Shown here: piece after piece, positions 51,713-59,448 of the stretch | How the letters are laid out: every line of letters starts with the position of its first letter | How positions within the stretch are numbered: the first letter of the stretch is position 1 | Position numbers and translations under genes: made by a program | NCBI RefSeq assembly: GCF_038637725.1 | Contig: NZ_CP152052.1 | Location: forward strand, 3,789,001 to 3,853,000 | Source: Psychrobacillus sp. FSL H8-0483 | GTDB taxonomy: Bacteria > Bacillota > Bacilli > Bacillales_A > Planococcaceae | Length of the DNA: 64,000 nt | Direction: 5' to 3' | Notes under the pieces: model-generated | The model's input: the letters and a program-made list of their open reading frames with translations, nothing else | What the model was told of the DNA's origin: nothing | Databases searched by the model: none

Positions 51713-51796
51713 GTTTGTCGCTTTGGTAGGTTTATTTATCGTGTTCATGGTCTAGTTTGTCGTTTTCGCGAGTAAGTTTGTTACTTTCAGGATTAT
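51713..51796. repeat. Tandem array, 21-bp period (four units GTTTGTCG type)
   Basis: Units start at 51713, 51734, 51755 and 51776 with GTTTGTCG, ATTTATCG, GTTTGTCG and GTTTGTTA, each exactly 21 bp apart, most with TTT or TTC in phase. It lies directly after asnO and resembles the array at 1020-1082. Confidence 0.75.
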
Positions 51797-51800
51797 TCCA

Positions 51801-51843
51801 CAAAAAAAGAAGAGCCGCCTCAAGGCTGCTCTTCTTTTTATTT
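51801..51843. terminator. Bidirectional terminator between asnO and dapL
   Basis: AAAAAGAAGAGC pairs with GCTCTTCTTTTT and flanks a smaller internal GCCT/AGGC hairpin. A and T runs suit both convergent genes. Confidence 0.9.
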
Positions 51844-52965
51844 ATTTGAAAGCATACGAAAATAGGATTCTACGAATGGGACAAGATAATCAATGACTGC
51901 TTCATCCGGATTTAGCTTGGCATGGTGTAAGCCATAAGGAGAATCTACTCCTGCCCAAAATAATACTCCTGGAATTTCTTGCAGGAAGAAACCGAAATCT
52001 TCTCCTGTCATCGCTGCGTCACATAAAATAGCTATAGTCGATGCATCTTCCTCTGCAAATGCTAAAAACTCATTTGCCAATGTTGCATCATTTTTCACTT
52101 GATAATAGCCAAAACCAAAATCAAGTTGAACTTCACAATCGAATGCGATTTCAGTAGCCCGACATAATGACTCAATCTTTTGCTTAATAATCGTCATTGT
52201 CTCTGCATCCATCGTTCTCAATGTACCTTCTAACCGTGCTTTCCCTGAAATAATATTTTGAACCGTACCTGAAGTCATTTTCCCAATAGTTACAACCGCT
52301 GGCTCCATTGGATTCAACATTCTACTTACAATCGTTTGTAATTGCAATAGAAGTGTTGCAGCAGCAATCGACATATCTCTCGATTGATGTGGGTATGCTG
52401 CATGGCCTTCTTTTCCAATCAAATCAATATAAAGCTCAGATGTATTGGCAAATAACAAACCTGGTCGAGTTGCAACAGTTCCTACGGGATACTCAGGTGC
52501 AATATGGAATGCGAATATTTGATCAGGCATAAGTTTGGGATGCTCTTTTTTCAACCATTCTTTCATTGGAAAAGCTCCGCCTGGTCCTTCTTCCGCTGGC
52601 TGAAAAAGAAATACGACATGATCATTTATTGGATTCATCGTGAAAGTTCTTAAGAGACCTAACGCCACTGTCATATGCACATCATGTCCACAAGCATGCA
52701 TCTTTTCTGCATGCTCCGATGTAAAAGGAAGATCTGTTGCTTCCTTTATTGGTAATCCATCTATATCTGTACGCCAACCAATTGTCTTTGTTGCTTGAAT
52801 ACCTTCTACTTTCACAACAATTCCTGTCCTCCACGTCAATATGGTTAGTCTTTCCTGTGGTAGGGCATTAATTTGTTCTAATAGATAAGCATGTGTTTTT
52901 ACTTCTTGAAAACCAAGTTCAGGTATACGATGGAGATCACGGCGAATATCGAGTAAAGATTTCAT
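51838..52965 (-). CDS. dapL: N-acetyl-LL-diaminopimelate deacetylase
   Basis: The 375-residue M20-family metal-dependent amidohydrolase has HACGHDVHMTVALG (about 93-106), the PAEEGPGGAFPM motif with the catalytic Glu (about 127-138), and MTGEDFGFF near the C-terminus. B. subtilis DapL (YkuR, 374 residues) removes the acetyl group in the acetyl branch of lysine/diaminopimelate synthesis. The start is ATG 52965 after AGAGGTGG; the longer frame would overlap dapH. It follows dapH by 10 bp. Confidence 0.92.
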   Translation of the reverse strand: MKSLLDIRRDLHRIPELGFQEVKTHAYLLEQINALPQERLTILTWRTGIVVKVEGIQATKTIGWRTDIDGLPIKEATDLPFTSEHAEKMHACGHDVHMTVALGLLRTFTMNPINDHVVFLFQPAEEGPGGAFPMKEWLKKEHPKLMPDQIFAFHIAPEYPVGTVATRPGLLFANTSELYIDLIGKEGHAAYPHQSRDMSIAAATLLLQLQTIVSRMLNPMEPAVVTIGKMTSGTVQNIISGKARLEGTLRTMDAETMTIIKQKIESLCRATEIAFDCEVQLDFGFGYYQVKNDATLANEFLAFAEEDASTIAILCDAAMTGEDFGFFLQEIPGVLFWAGVDSPYGLHHAKLNPDEAVIDYLVPFVESYFRMLSNK

Positions 52966-52975
52966 CTGCCACCTC

Positions 52976-53689
52976 TTATAGTTGACGTAGTTCTTGCATG
53001 ATTTCTGTTTTAGATCTTGTTTTATCATCAATTTCTTTGATTACTTTAGCAGGTGTTCCAGCAACTACTGTGTACGGAGGAACATCCTTGGTCACAACTG
53101 CTCCAGCTGCAACAACGGATCCTTTACCAACTCGACAACCCTCTAGCACTACTGCATTTGCACCAATTAAAACGTCATCTTCTACGATTACTGGAGTTGC
53201 AGATGGTGGCTCAATCACACCAGCAAGCACTGCTCCTGCACCGATATGACAGTTTTTCCCGACAGTCGCACGACCACCCAGAATTGCTCCCATATCGATC
53301 ATCGTACCTTCACCAATAACTGCACCGATATTGATAACTGCACCAAGCATAATTATAGCGTTATCCCCAATACTCACTTGATCACGAATAATTGAACCAG
53401 GTTCGATACGAGCATTGATACCCTTCAAATCTAAAAGTGGAATAGCAGAATTTCTGCTTTCATTCTCCACAACTACGTCTTCAATTTTATTTTTATGTTC
53501 ATTTAGTAATGGTTCTATTTCAGACCACTCTCCGAATAATACAAGAGAACTTCCTTCACCAAATACCTTAGTATGTTCACCAAAGGAAAGCTGATCAATG
53601 CCATTTCCTTTTATGTATACCTTCACTTGTGTTGATTTTTTTGCATGTTGAATATACGAAATAATTTCATACGCATCAAGTTGTTTCAT
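52976..53689 (-). CDS. dapH: Tetrahydrodipicolinate N-acetyltransferase
   Basis: The 237-residue enzyme is a left-handed beta-helix acetyltransferase with many hexapeptide repeats ([36 protein letters not shown]) and an N-terminal DapH_N domain starting [13 protein letters not shown]. It transfers acetyl from acetyl-CoA to tetrahydrodipicolinate in diaminopimelate synthesis for lysine and peptidoglycan. B. subtilis DapH has 236 residues. The start is ATG 53689, eight bases after GGAGG. It leads dapH-dapL. Confidence 0.95.
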   Translation of the reverse strand: MKQLDAYEIISYIQHAKKSTQVKVYIKGNGIDQLSFGEHTKVFGEGSSLVLFGEWSEIEPLLNEHKNKIEDVVVENESRNSAIPLLDLKGINARIEPGSIIRDQVSIGDNAIIMLGAVINIGAVIGEGTMIDMGAILGGRATVGKNCHIGAGAVLAGVIEPPSATPVIVEDDVLIGANAVVLEGCRVGKGSVVAAGAVVTKDVPPYTVVAGTPAKVIKEIDDKTRSKTEIMQELRQL

Positions 53690-53885
53690 TCTCCATACCT
53701 CCTCAAAATATGTCCTTATTGTATACGAATTATTATAAAAAATCACGAATTATAATGCATTTCATTAATTTGTATTTAAAAATTATATATTTTCACACTA
53801 TTAGCAAATAAATCCTATGTCTTTAAACAACATTGTTACTGGTGCCAGGCACCCGTAATATTTTTGTAACAATCAGAAAGATATG

Positions 53886-53894
53886 TGGTATAAT
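53886..53894 (+). promoter_or_regulatory. Extended -10 promoter of the vmlR leader
   Basis: TGGTATAAT (TGn plus TATAAT) lies 270 bp before the vmlR start. A weak TTGTAA is 19 bp upstream of the -10. A GGTGCC-A-GGCACC palindrome (53840-53852) precedes it. Confidence 0.65.
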
Positions 53895-53922
53895 TCAGAT
53901 AACATATTTGAAGGGACGATGG

Positions 53923-54018
53923 GTGGACAATGGACTTATAATCTTATTTCTCAGTAGAAGTTTTTCTGCGATCCATTTTCGCAGTAACAAATTAAAAACT
54001 TTACGAAATCGGAAATAG
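53923..54018 (+). CDS. Possible 31-residue leader peptide of vmlR
   Basis: A small frame starts at GTG 53923, seven bases after AAGGG, and reads MDNGLIILFLSRSF at the start and KLKTLRNRK at the end. It runs through the first leader hairpin (53958-54001), as expected if ribosome position decides which RNA structure forms. An alternative 12-codon frame begins at ATG 53919 (MGGQWTYNLISQ), but its spacing to AAGGG is poor. Evidence is position and spacing only. Confidence 0.4.
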   Translation: MDNGLIILFLSRSFSAIHFRSNKLKTLRNRK

Positions 54019-54143
54019 GATTAGTCTGCCCATTTTTCAATTTAATACGGATAATTCTCTACAATGCTCTGAATTTGTAGTGGTTTTTTCGTATTCATTT
54101 AATGGTCAGCGATTCTTCCGATTCAATTCGGAGGGATTTTTTT
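53958..54143 (+). promoter_or_regulatory. Candidate ribosome-mediated attenuator upstream of vmlR
   Basis: Three structures follow in series: AAGTTTTTCTGCG / CGCAG...AAAAACTT (53958-54001), CTACA / TGTAG plus TTTTTT (54059-54089), and TTCCGA / TCGGAG plus seven T (54112-54143). The last ends 24 bp before the vmlR start. Antibiotic-resistance ABC-F genes of Bacillales are known to be induced by antitermination when a leader ribosome stalls. The order of elements fits that mode. Confidence 0.6.
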
Positions 54144-54167
54144 ATTCCTCCAAAGGGAGAGGATTGT

Positions 54168-55823
54168 ATGACATTACACGGTAAGTTAGTAGATATATGT
54201 ATCACATTTGGAGATAAAGTTATTTTAGGAAATATAAAAGCAGACATAGTCACAGGTACAGTAATAGGCATTGTAGGAGGAAATGGTGAAGGAAAGTCCT
54301 CACTTCTTTCTATCCTAGCAAATGAGACACTGCCCTCTAGTGGGAAAATAGAATGGTTCGGTAATACACCTTCCATCGGTTACTTTAAACAAGAAGATGA
54401 ACAATTTAGTAAATCCGATTATATGGAGGATGAATGGACGTACTTTAGCAAATGGTCCGTCCCCCATGGGCGCGAGTTCATCAACTTAAGTGGTGGAGAA
54501 AAAATGAAGAGAAGATTGTCTCGAGTGTTTGCAGAGAAGTCTCAGCTTCTTTTATTAGATGAACCAACTAATCACCTAGATCAAGAAAGTTTATCTTTCC
54601 TTAAAAAACAAATTAACTCCTATCCTGGAACGATTATTTTAGTATCTCATGATCGTTATTTCTTGGATGAAGTAACTGATTGGATATGGGAAGTTGAAAA
54701 TAAAAAATTAGCTGTATATGCAGGGAATTATTCTGAATTTCGACAAAAAAAAGAAGAAGCAAAGCTTACGCAACAAAGACTTTATGATGCACAACAATCT
54801 AAAATGCTTCAAGTGGAGAAGCAAATAACAGAGCTTCGAAACTGGTCGTCTAAAGCACATGCCGATTCGACAAAACATGAGTTCAATAAAGAATATTATC
54901 GAGTTAAGGCGAAGAAAATGGATGTTCAAATTCGTTCTAAAAAGAAACGACTAGAACTCGAGCTCTCCAAAAATACAATAGATAAACCCGAACAAGAAAG
55001 AGAAGTCAATTTTTCTATTGAGGGAAATAAGAAAAAAGGAAAACGCGTAATAGAAGCCCAAAATATGTGTAAAAGCTTCGAAGATCAGCTACTATTCCAA
55101 AATGCATCCTTCACAGTTCAGTCTCAAGAACGTATTGGACTTCTAGGTCCTAATGGAAGTGGCAAATCGACATTTTTCCGTATGTTGCTCGGAGAAGAAA
55201 GCGTACAAGGAGAGCTTTGGAAATCGGAAGCGATGAATATTGGTTATTTACGACAAACCGTATTTGACTTACCAGAGGAAAAAACACCTTTTGAATTTTT
55301 TGGACCAACTGATTTTGACAAAAGGGGTCAACTTCAGACACTTATGATGAATTTAGGGTTTTCTAAAGATCACTGGTCTCGTCCTATTCAAACAATGAGT
55401 ATGGGAGAACGTGTAAAGTTAAAACTAATGGAGTTTATGTTAAGTCAAAAGGACGTTTTACTTTTAGATGAACCAACAAACCATTTAGATCTACCTTCTC
55501 GTGAGCAATTGGAGAAAACCCTCTCCACATATCCTGGCACTATATTATTAGTGACGCATGATCGATACTTTTTAGAAAAGCTTACAAATAAAATGCTCAT
55601 TTTTGAAAATAAAACCATTCGAAAAGTTGAAATGAACTACAAAGAATGGATGAATAAATACAAAGAATCATCCCTCGAAAAAGAATTATTGAAATTAGAA
55701 ACTGAGCTACAAGCCGTGTTAGGTGAACTTAGCTACTTGAAAAAAAATGATCTTAAATACAGTGAGTTGGACAAAAAATTTATTTCACTGACAAAGCAGA
55801 TTAACAGTTTCAAGGAAAAGTAA
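54168..55823 (+). CDS. vmlR: Antibiotic-resistance ABC-F ribosome protection protein (VmlR-like)
   Basis: The 551-residue protein has two ABC domains and no membrane segments. Walker A motifs are GGNGEGKSS (about 37-45) and GPNGSGKST (about 325-333), with signatures NLSGGEKMKRR and MSMGERVKLK, and LLLDEPTNHLD twice. The linker has LRNWSSKAHADSTK and FNKEYYRVKAKKMD, close to B. subtilis VmlR (547 residues), which displaces lincosamides, pleuromutilins and virginiamycin M from the ribosome. The start is ATG 54168 after AAAGGGAGAGG. Drug range is inferred. Confidence 0.88.
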   Translation: MTLHGKLVDICITFGDKVILGNIKADIVTGTVIGIVGGNGEGKSSLLSILANETLPSSGKIEWFGNTPSIGYFKQEDEQFSKSDYMEDEWTYFSKWSVPHGREFINLSGGEKMKRRLSRVFAEKSQLLLLDEPTNHLDQESLSFLKKQINSYPGTIILVSHDRYFLDEVTDWIWEVENKKLAVYAGNYSEFRQKKEEAKLTQQRLYDAQQSKMLQVEKQITELRNWSSKAHADSTKHEFNKEYYRVKAKKMDVQIRSKKKRLELELSKNTIDKPEQEREVNFSIEGNKKKGKRVIEAQNMCKSFEDQLLFQNASFTVQSQERIGLLGPNGSGKSTFFRMLLGEESVQGELWKSEAMNIGYLRQTVFDLPEEKTPFEFFGPTDFDKRGQLQTLMMNLGFSKDHWSRPIQTMSMGERVKLKLMEFMLSQKDVLLLDEPTNHLDLPSREQLEKTLSTYPGTILLVTHDRYFLEKLTNKMLIFENKTIRKVEMNYKEWMNKYKESSLEKELLKLETELQAVLGELSYLKKNDLKYSELDKKFISLTKQINSFKEK

Positions 55824-55827
55824 AATT

Positions 55828-55866
55828 GAAAGCTATCCTAAGGCAAAAGGATAGCTTTCTTTTTTG
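55828..55866 (+). terminator. Terminator of vmlR
   Basis: GAAAGCTATCCT pairs perfectly with AGGATAGCTTTC and is followed by TTTTTTG. Confidence 0.9.
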
Positions 55867-55984
55867 TTGATTTTAGTCTCGATTTGTCAATTTCCCGGGA
55901 AATAGCGGATATATTGAAATTTTAAACTTTAAATTGAGTTAATTTCATAAATAGTACTTTGTCATTAAAATACGAACATTTATC

Positions 55985-56075
55985 ACTTCGTTGATTGAAG
56001 CGGCAGGCGGTGATGGCTTATCGCTCACCCCACGGAAATCAAATATACTTTATTCCGTGTAAAATATATATTCCT
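55985..56075 (-). repeat. Deleted relative of the 29690-29917 repeat, inverted
   Basis: GGTGATGGCTTATCGCTCACCCC, then CGGAAATCAA, ACTTTATTCCGT and AAAATATATATT recur in the same order as in the reverse complement of 29696-29780, with an internal deletion (only parts of up to 20 bases are exact). The rest of 55867-56172 is A/T-rich with no gene. Confidence 0.6.
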
Positions 56076-56172
56076 TTAGTATCGTTCGTGTTTTTTCATG
56101 TAAATTAGAATTATGAAATTGATTCACTTAGAGTTTTTTTAGGTAAGTACATCTACTATCCAGATAAATAAT

Positions 56173-56802
56173 TTAAATAAATTGAACGATATCCTTTAGT
56201 GGTAAACGTGATGAACCGTATGCTGGCGCAGCCGCTTTTCCAATGGCAATAAGTACTATCGGAAAAATGTGCTCAGGTAGTTCGAATCTTTCTGCAAATT
56301 TCACCTTATCGAATCCACCCATCGTTACGGTGTCGAATCCTTTTTCTTTTGCAACTAACATCAATTGCATTGAAATTAGACCTGCATCAAAAGTAGCGAT
56401 ATTTTTTCTTGTTTCCATAGAAGCAAAAGGATAAGTGCGATTTGTATTGTTAATCATTAGATCCTTTGTGGCTTCATCCATATAGCCTTCTTCTACATTT
56501 TGAGTATATATTTGTTCAACATTTTTATACATCTCCGCATTTCCTAATACTGCAATAACTGCCGAAGATGTTTCAACTTGTTCTTGATTATTCGCTATCG
56601 TACGAAGTTCTTTTTTTGTTTTGTCATCTTGAATGACAATGAATTTCCATGCTTGAAGGTTACTAGAGGAAGGTGCAGTTGTCGCCTCTTGAATAATTTC
56701 CTCCAAATCTTTCTGTGAAATTTTATAATTAGGATCGTACACTCTCACTGATTTTCTAGCATGCATAACAGTATATAGTTCTGAATCTTTTTCTGTCGAC
56801 AT
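56173..56802 (-). CDS. Nitroreductase-family NAD(P)H:flavin oxidoreductase (MhqN/YodC-like)
   Basis: The 209-residue FMN protein has the nitroreductase N-terminal motif HARKSVRVYDPNYKI, the TAPSSSNLQAWKFIVI FMN-binding segment (about 42-57) and the C-terminal GFDTVTMGGFD. The relatives MhqN, YodC and HypO in B. subtilis detoxify quinones or nitro compounds. The ATG has AGGAGGG 6 nt upstream. The promoter contains two palindromic operators, and a redox-type HxlR regulator gene lies divergently beside it. Confidence 0.88.
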   Translation of the reverse strand: MSTEKDSELYTVMHARKSVRVYDPNYKISQKDLEEIIQEATTAPSSSNLQAWKFIVIQDDKTKKELRTIANNQEQVETSSAVIAVLGNAEMYKNVEQIYTQNVEEGYMDEATKDLMINNTNRTYPFASMETRKNIATFDAGLISMQLMLVAKEKGFDTVTMGGFDKVKFAERFELPEHIFPIVLIAIGKAAAPAYGSSRLPLKDIVQFI

Positions 56803-56818
56803 ATTATCCCTCCTGAAA

Positions 56819-56833
56819 CTTACTATTAGTAAG
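56819..56833. promoter_or_regulatory. DUF24-type operator, copy 1 (nitroreductase-proximal)
   Basis: CTTACTATTAGTAAG is a perfect-arm palindrome downstream of the nitroreductase start point. It is like operators of YodB/CatR-type redox repressors (TTAC...GTAA). Confidence 0.75.
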
Positions 56834-56849
56834 TTTATTTACCCAAAGA

Positions 56850-56878
56850 ATCTTACCATTAGTAAGTTTATTCGTCAA
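56850..56878 (-). promoter_or_regulatory. Nitroreductase promoter with embedded operator copy 2
   Basis: On the minus strand TTGACG (56873-56878) and TAAGAT (56850-56855) are 17 bp apart. CTTACCATTAGTAAG (56852-56866) covers the -10 and spacer. The two operator centres are 33 bp apart, about three helical turns. An extended -10 TGCTACAAT (56894-56902) serves the divergent regulator. Confidence 0.75.
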
Positions 56879-56937
56879 TAAAAAAAGCCTGTATGCTACA
56901 ATAAAAGAAAACTAAAGAATTAATGGAGGTTTTTTTA

Positions 56938-57270
56938 TTGGATAGACCGAGTGATTCACATATATGCAGTAACTATCATCAAGCAATTGAATTTATAGGT
57001 AAACGTTGGATGGGGATGATCATTTACACACTATTATCGGGCTCCAAACGCTATAATGAAATTCTAACAAATATACCCGGTATTTCTGACAGATTACTTA
57101 CGGAAAGACTAAACGATTTAGTCAACGCCAAATTAGTCAATAAAAAACTACTAGATTCCTCGACAAAAAAAGTAGAATATGAGCTAACTGCAAATGGAAT
57201 AGCCTTCAAGGACGTGATTTTGTCTTTACAGAAATGGATCGATATTTGTGAATTTGAAAAACAATCTTAA
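56938..57270 (+). CDS. HxlR-family (DUF24) redox-type regulator
   Basis: The 110-residue winged-helix protein has Cys10 in SHICSNYHQ followed by the family core IEFIGKRWMGMIIYTLL and GISDRLLTERLNDL. The N-terminal cysteine next to the first helix is the redox switch of YodB, CatR and HypR. A second Cys near the C-terminus (DICEF) could form a disulfide. The start is TTG 56938, eight bases after GGAGG. It probably represses or activates the divergent nitroreductase gene. Confidence 0.9.
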   Translation: MDRPSDSHICSNYHQAIEFIGKRWMGMIIYTLLSGSKRYNEILTNIPGISDRLLTERLNDLVNAKLVNKKLLDSSTKKVEYELTANGIAFKDVILSLQKWIDICEFEKQS

Positions 57271-57321
57271 GGATATCTACTCCCTTCATTTTTCTCCAAT
57301 TTGTTTAACTAATTGATTGTT

Positions 57322-57417
57322 CGATATGAGCCTTCTCTAAGTAGAGGAAGGCTCATATCGGCATGATGACAAATTAGATCATGAAAATGGCTACCTTCCT
57401 TAGGTAGCCATTTTCAT
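57322..57417. terminator. Two strong tandem hairpins
   Basis: CGATATGAGCCTTC pairs perfectly with GAAGGCTCATATCG (57322-57360), and 20 bp later ATGAAAATGGCTACC pairs perfectly with GGTAGCCATTTTCAT (57381-57417). The second ends in a T-rich arm. They fill the gap after the HxlR gene. Confidence 0.7.
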
Positions 57418-57496
57418 ATTCAGTTTCATTTTTATTTACATTTCTTAGCATGGAATATATAATAAAATAAATCCAATAAGAAAAGTAGGTTTTAAA

Positions 57497-57919
57497 ATGA
57501 AAACAATTCCAAAACCTCTAGTCATGACAAATCAATGGACGATTGTATTGTCGGTTATCATTGCTCTTATTACACAATCAGCGTGGATACTATTCATTCC
57601 ACTTATCGCAAACCTTTCCAGCTTATTAATTGGGTTTCACCCAATTTTAGTTATAGTAAAACAATTCTTATCTAAACCCGCAAATGAATATATCCAAGAA
57701 GATTACGCTCAGTTAAGATTTAACCAATGGCTAGCAATCAGCTTCTTATTCGTTGCAAGCATAAGTTTTTTATTGAATTGGTCAGTACTATTTAATATCG
57801 CAACAGTTATGGTCGGTCTAGCTGCACTTGTTGCAATCCTTGGGTTTTGCATTGGATGTTTTGTGCGATTCCAATACCAACAGTGGAATTATCGAAGAAA
57901 AAATTCAGCCACACACTAA
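57497..57919 (+). CDS. DUF4395 membrane protein
   Basis: The 140-residue protein has four membrane helices (about 14-34, 38-52, 78-95, 100-122) and the DUF4395 pattern: a start KPLVMTNQW, DYAQLRFNQW (about 70-79) and GFCIGCFVRFQ near the end. The GCxxGC-like cysteines could be redox-active. Function is unknown. The ribosome site is weak (AAGTAGG). It is monocistronic with its own terminator. Confidence 0.8.
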   Translation: MKTIPKPLVMTNQWTIVLSVIIALITQSAWILFIPLIANLSSLLIGFHPILVIVKQFLSKPANEYIQEDYAQLRFNQWLAISFLFVASISFLLNWSVLFNIATVMVGLAALVAILGFCIGCFVRFQYQQWNYRRKNSATH

Positions 57920-57920
57920 G

Positions 57921-57960
57921 AAAAACAGCCTTTCCAGAAAAATGGAGAGGCTGTTTTTTC
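57921..57960. terminator. Terminator between the DUF4395 gene and lipoprotein gene
   Basis: AAAAACAGCCTTTCCA pairs with TGGAGAGGCTGTTTTT (one G:T) and ends in a T run. The genes are convergent. Confidence 0.9.
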
Positions 57961-57967
57961 TATTATT

Positions 57968-58375
57968 TTATTTCTTTTCGAATTCACTTTTTAATATATC
58001 CGTGCCTTCTTCATTTAGTTTTCCAAGCGAGTTAGTATCACGATCTATAAAGGTCGAAGTTCCATTTCCTTCAAACCAAATATAGTATTCCACTAACCGC
58101 TCCGGCATATTCTCATCAACTTCCATAAACAAAATCGTTTTTATATCTTCGATTCTCGACATCTCTGCTTTTACATTTTGTTCCCATTCTATTTGCTCAA
58201 ACACTTGCGATAATACTTCTATTGAATCCTGATTGGCAATTATCATTTCATCTTCAAAATCTCCACCTTCAGTTACTTCAAAGACATCCACTCTAGTCAA
58301 CTGAGCCTCATTTTCGTTATTACTACAACCCATTAAAAATAAAAGTATAGAAATAAATGTAAGTAGTTTCTTCAT
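57968..58375 (-). CDS. Small lipoprotein of unknown function
   Basis: The 135-residue protein has a lipoprotein signal peptide with lipobox LMGC (Cys17) and a mature domain of about 115 residues (RVDVFEVTEGGDFEDEMIIAN...). I do not recognise the family. The pattern of alternating strands and the ISIWFEGN-like segment (YYIWFEGNGT) resembles small Bacillus lipoproteins that follow YhfM-type families. The ATG has AGAGAGG upstream. It follows the Nudix gene by 18 bp. Confidence 0.75.
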   Translation of the reverse strand: MKKLLTFISILLFLMGCSNNENEAQLTRVDVFEVTEGGDFEDEMIIANQDSIEVLSQVFEQIEWEQNVKAEMSRIEDIKTILFMEVDENMPERLVEYYIWFEGNGTSTFIDRDTNSLGKLNEEGTDILKSEFEKK

Positions 58376-58393
58376 AGAAAACCTCTCTTTCCA

Positions 58394-58858
58394 CTATTCT
58401 AATCTTCCAAGTAAATTGTATGGGGTTGTTTCCCATGTTTCATAAGGAATGAAATTCTCAGATCTCATTGCATCTAACGTTCGAGACTTCATATTTGGAC
58501 GTGTGATGAACTGGTCTATATTGTCCACTGTTAACTTAATAAACTGCGCTTCTTTAATTTCTTCCGGTTGGACCTTCAAAGTTCCACTAATATATTCCGC
58601 TTTAAAAACCACTGATAAAATATGTTTTGTTGCATTATAATACACGCCAGTAATGCCTAAAGGTCGTACGTTAATACCTGTCTCTTCTAGCACTTCTCTG
58701 CACACTGCCTGATCTAAAGGTTCACCCATCTCCACTTGACCTCCAGGGGGTTCCCAAGTATCCGATCTCCAATGCGTTTGAACTAATAAAGCTTCCCCTT
58801 TTTCATTCGTGACATAAGCAGAAACTGCAATAATATGCTTTGGATATTCATTTATCAA
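58394..58858 (-). CDS. Nudix hydrolase
   Basis: The 154-residue protein has an intact Nudix box, GGQVEMGEPLDQAVCREVLEE-TGI (about 35-58), preceded by EPP. The substrate is unknown. The start is TTG 58858, five bases after GGAGAGG. It is the middle gene of a three-gene operon with the membrane protein upstream and the lipoprotein downstream. Confidence 0.9.
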   Translation of the reverse strand: MINEYPKHIIAVSAYVTNEKGEALLVQTHWRSDTWEPPGGQVEMGEPLDQAVCREVLEETGINVRPLGITGVYYNATKHILSVVFKAEYISGTLKVQPEEIKEAQFIKLTVDNIDQFITRPNMKSRTLDAMRSENFIPYETWETTPYNLLGRLE

Positions 58859-58859
58859 G

Positions 58860-59309
58860 TTAACCTCTCCTTTTATTAATATAGTAAATCCCCATCATAG
58901 CAATGATTACAAATATTAAAATCCACACAATAATAATTGTAGAACTAACTGTCCATCTATCGTTTTTATTGCCAGCATATTCTCCACTTCTGTTTGCTTT
59001 TATATACGCTCCATTTCCATCTTCTACCGATATAGCTTCATCTGTACTTACCCCAACGATTGAATAATACTTAGTACCTTTCGGAAAGACATTTGAAAAG
59101 TTGCCTGAGTATGTCCCCTCCCTATCGGAATACTTCGTCACATGACCAATTTCTTCATCTACCTCATTTACCGTTTCATTCGTTATGACATACACATATC
59201 CATCCCAAACAACAAAGGAATATGCCCAAGATGCTAGCGTTTTCGCTGGGAATAAAATCGAAACACTTAAAATAGAAACAATTCCAAAAGAAAATAAGTA
59301 CTTTTTCAA
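58860..59309 (-). CDS. Exported membrane-anchored protein of unknown function
   Basis: The 149-residue protein has a signal peptide (about 1-26), an extracellular beta-rich domain (about 27-118; SFVVWDGYVYVITNETV, YYSIVGVSTDEAISVEDGNG) and a C-terminal membrane helix (about 123-143) ending KRRG. I do not recognise the family. The start is TTG 59309 with GAGGTGG 7 nt upstream. One base separates its stop from the Nudix start, so they are co-transcribed. Confidence 0.7.
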   Translation of the reverse strand: MKKYLFSFGIVSILSVSILFPAKTLASWAYSFVVWDGYVYVITNETVNEVDEEIGHVTKYSDREGTYSGNFSNVFPKGTKYYSIVGVSTDEAISVEDGNGAYIKANRSGEYAGNKNDRWTVSSTIIIVWILIFVIIAMMGIYYINKRRG

Positions 59310-59407
59310 AACGAAACCACCTCTTTATAAAATATTGGACGTTTTACACTTTTTTTAGTTCCATCTTTTACTTATATTGGTTTAATATAACTAAATTCGT
59401 CATCCCA

Positions 59408-59440
59408 ATAAAAAAAGCCTCGAACCGAAGTCCAAGGCTG
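59408..59440 (-). terminator. Terminator of the YebC2 gene
   Basis: On the minus strand AGCCTTGG...CGAGGCT forms a stem followed by TTTTTTT, nine bases past the stop. Confidence 0.75.
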
Positions 59441-59448
59441 TATCTCTA

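Noticed and set aside
51713-51796. CRISPR array
   Set aside because: Units are 21 bp with degenerate content and no distinct repeat/spacer structure, and no cas genes are present.
53833-53922. Upstream extension of the leader frame before vmlR
   Set aside because: This part lies before and across the promoter, so it would not be transcribed; only the part from 53923 is considered.
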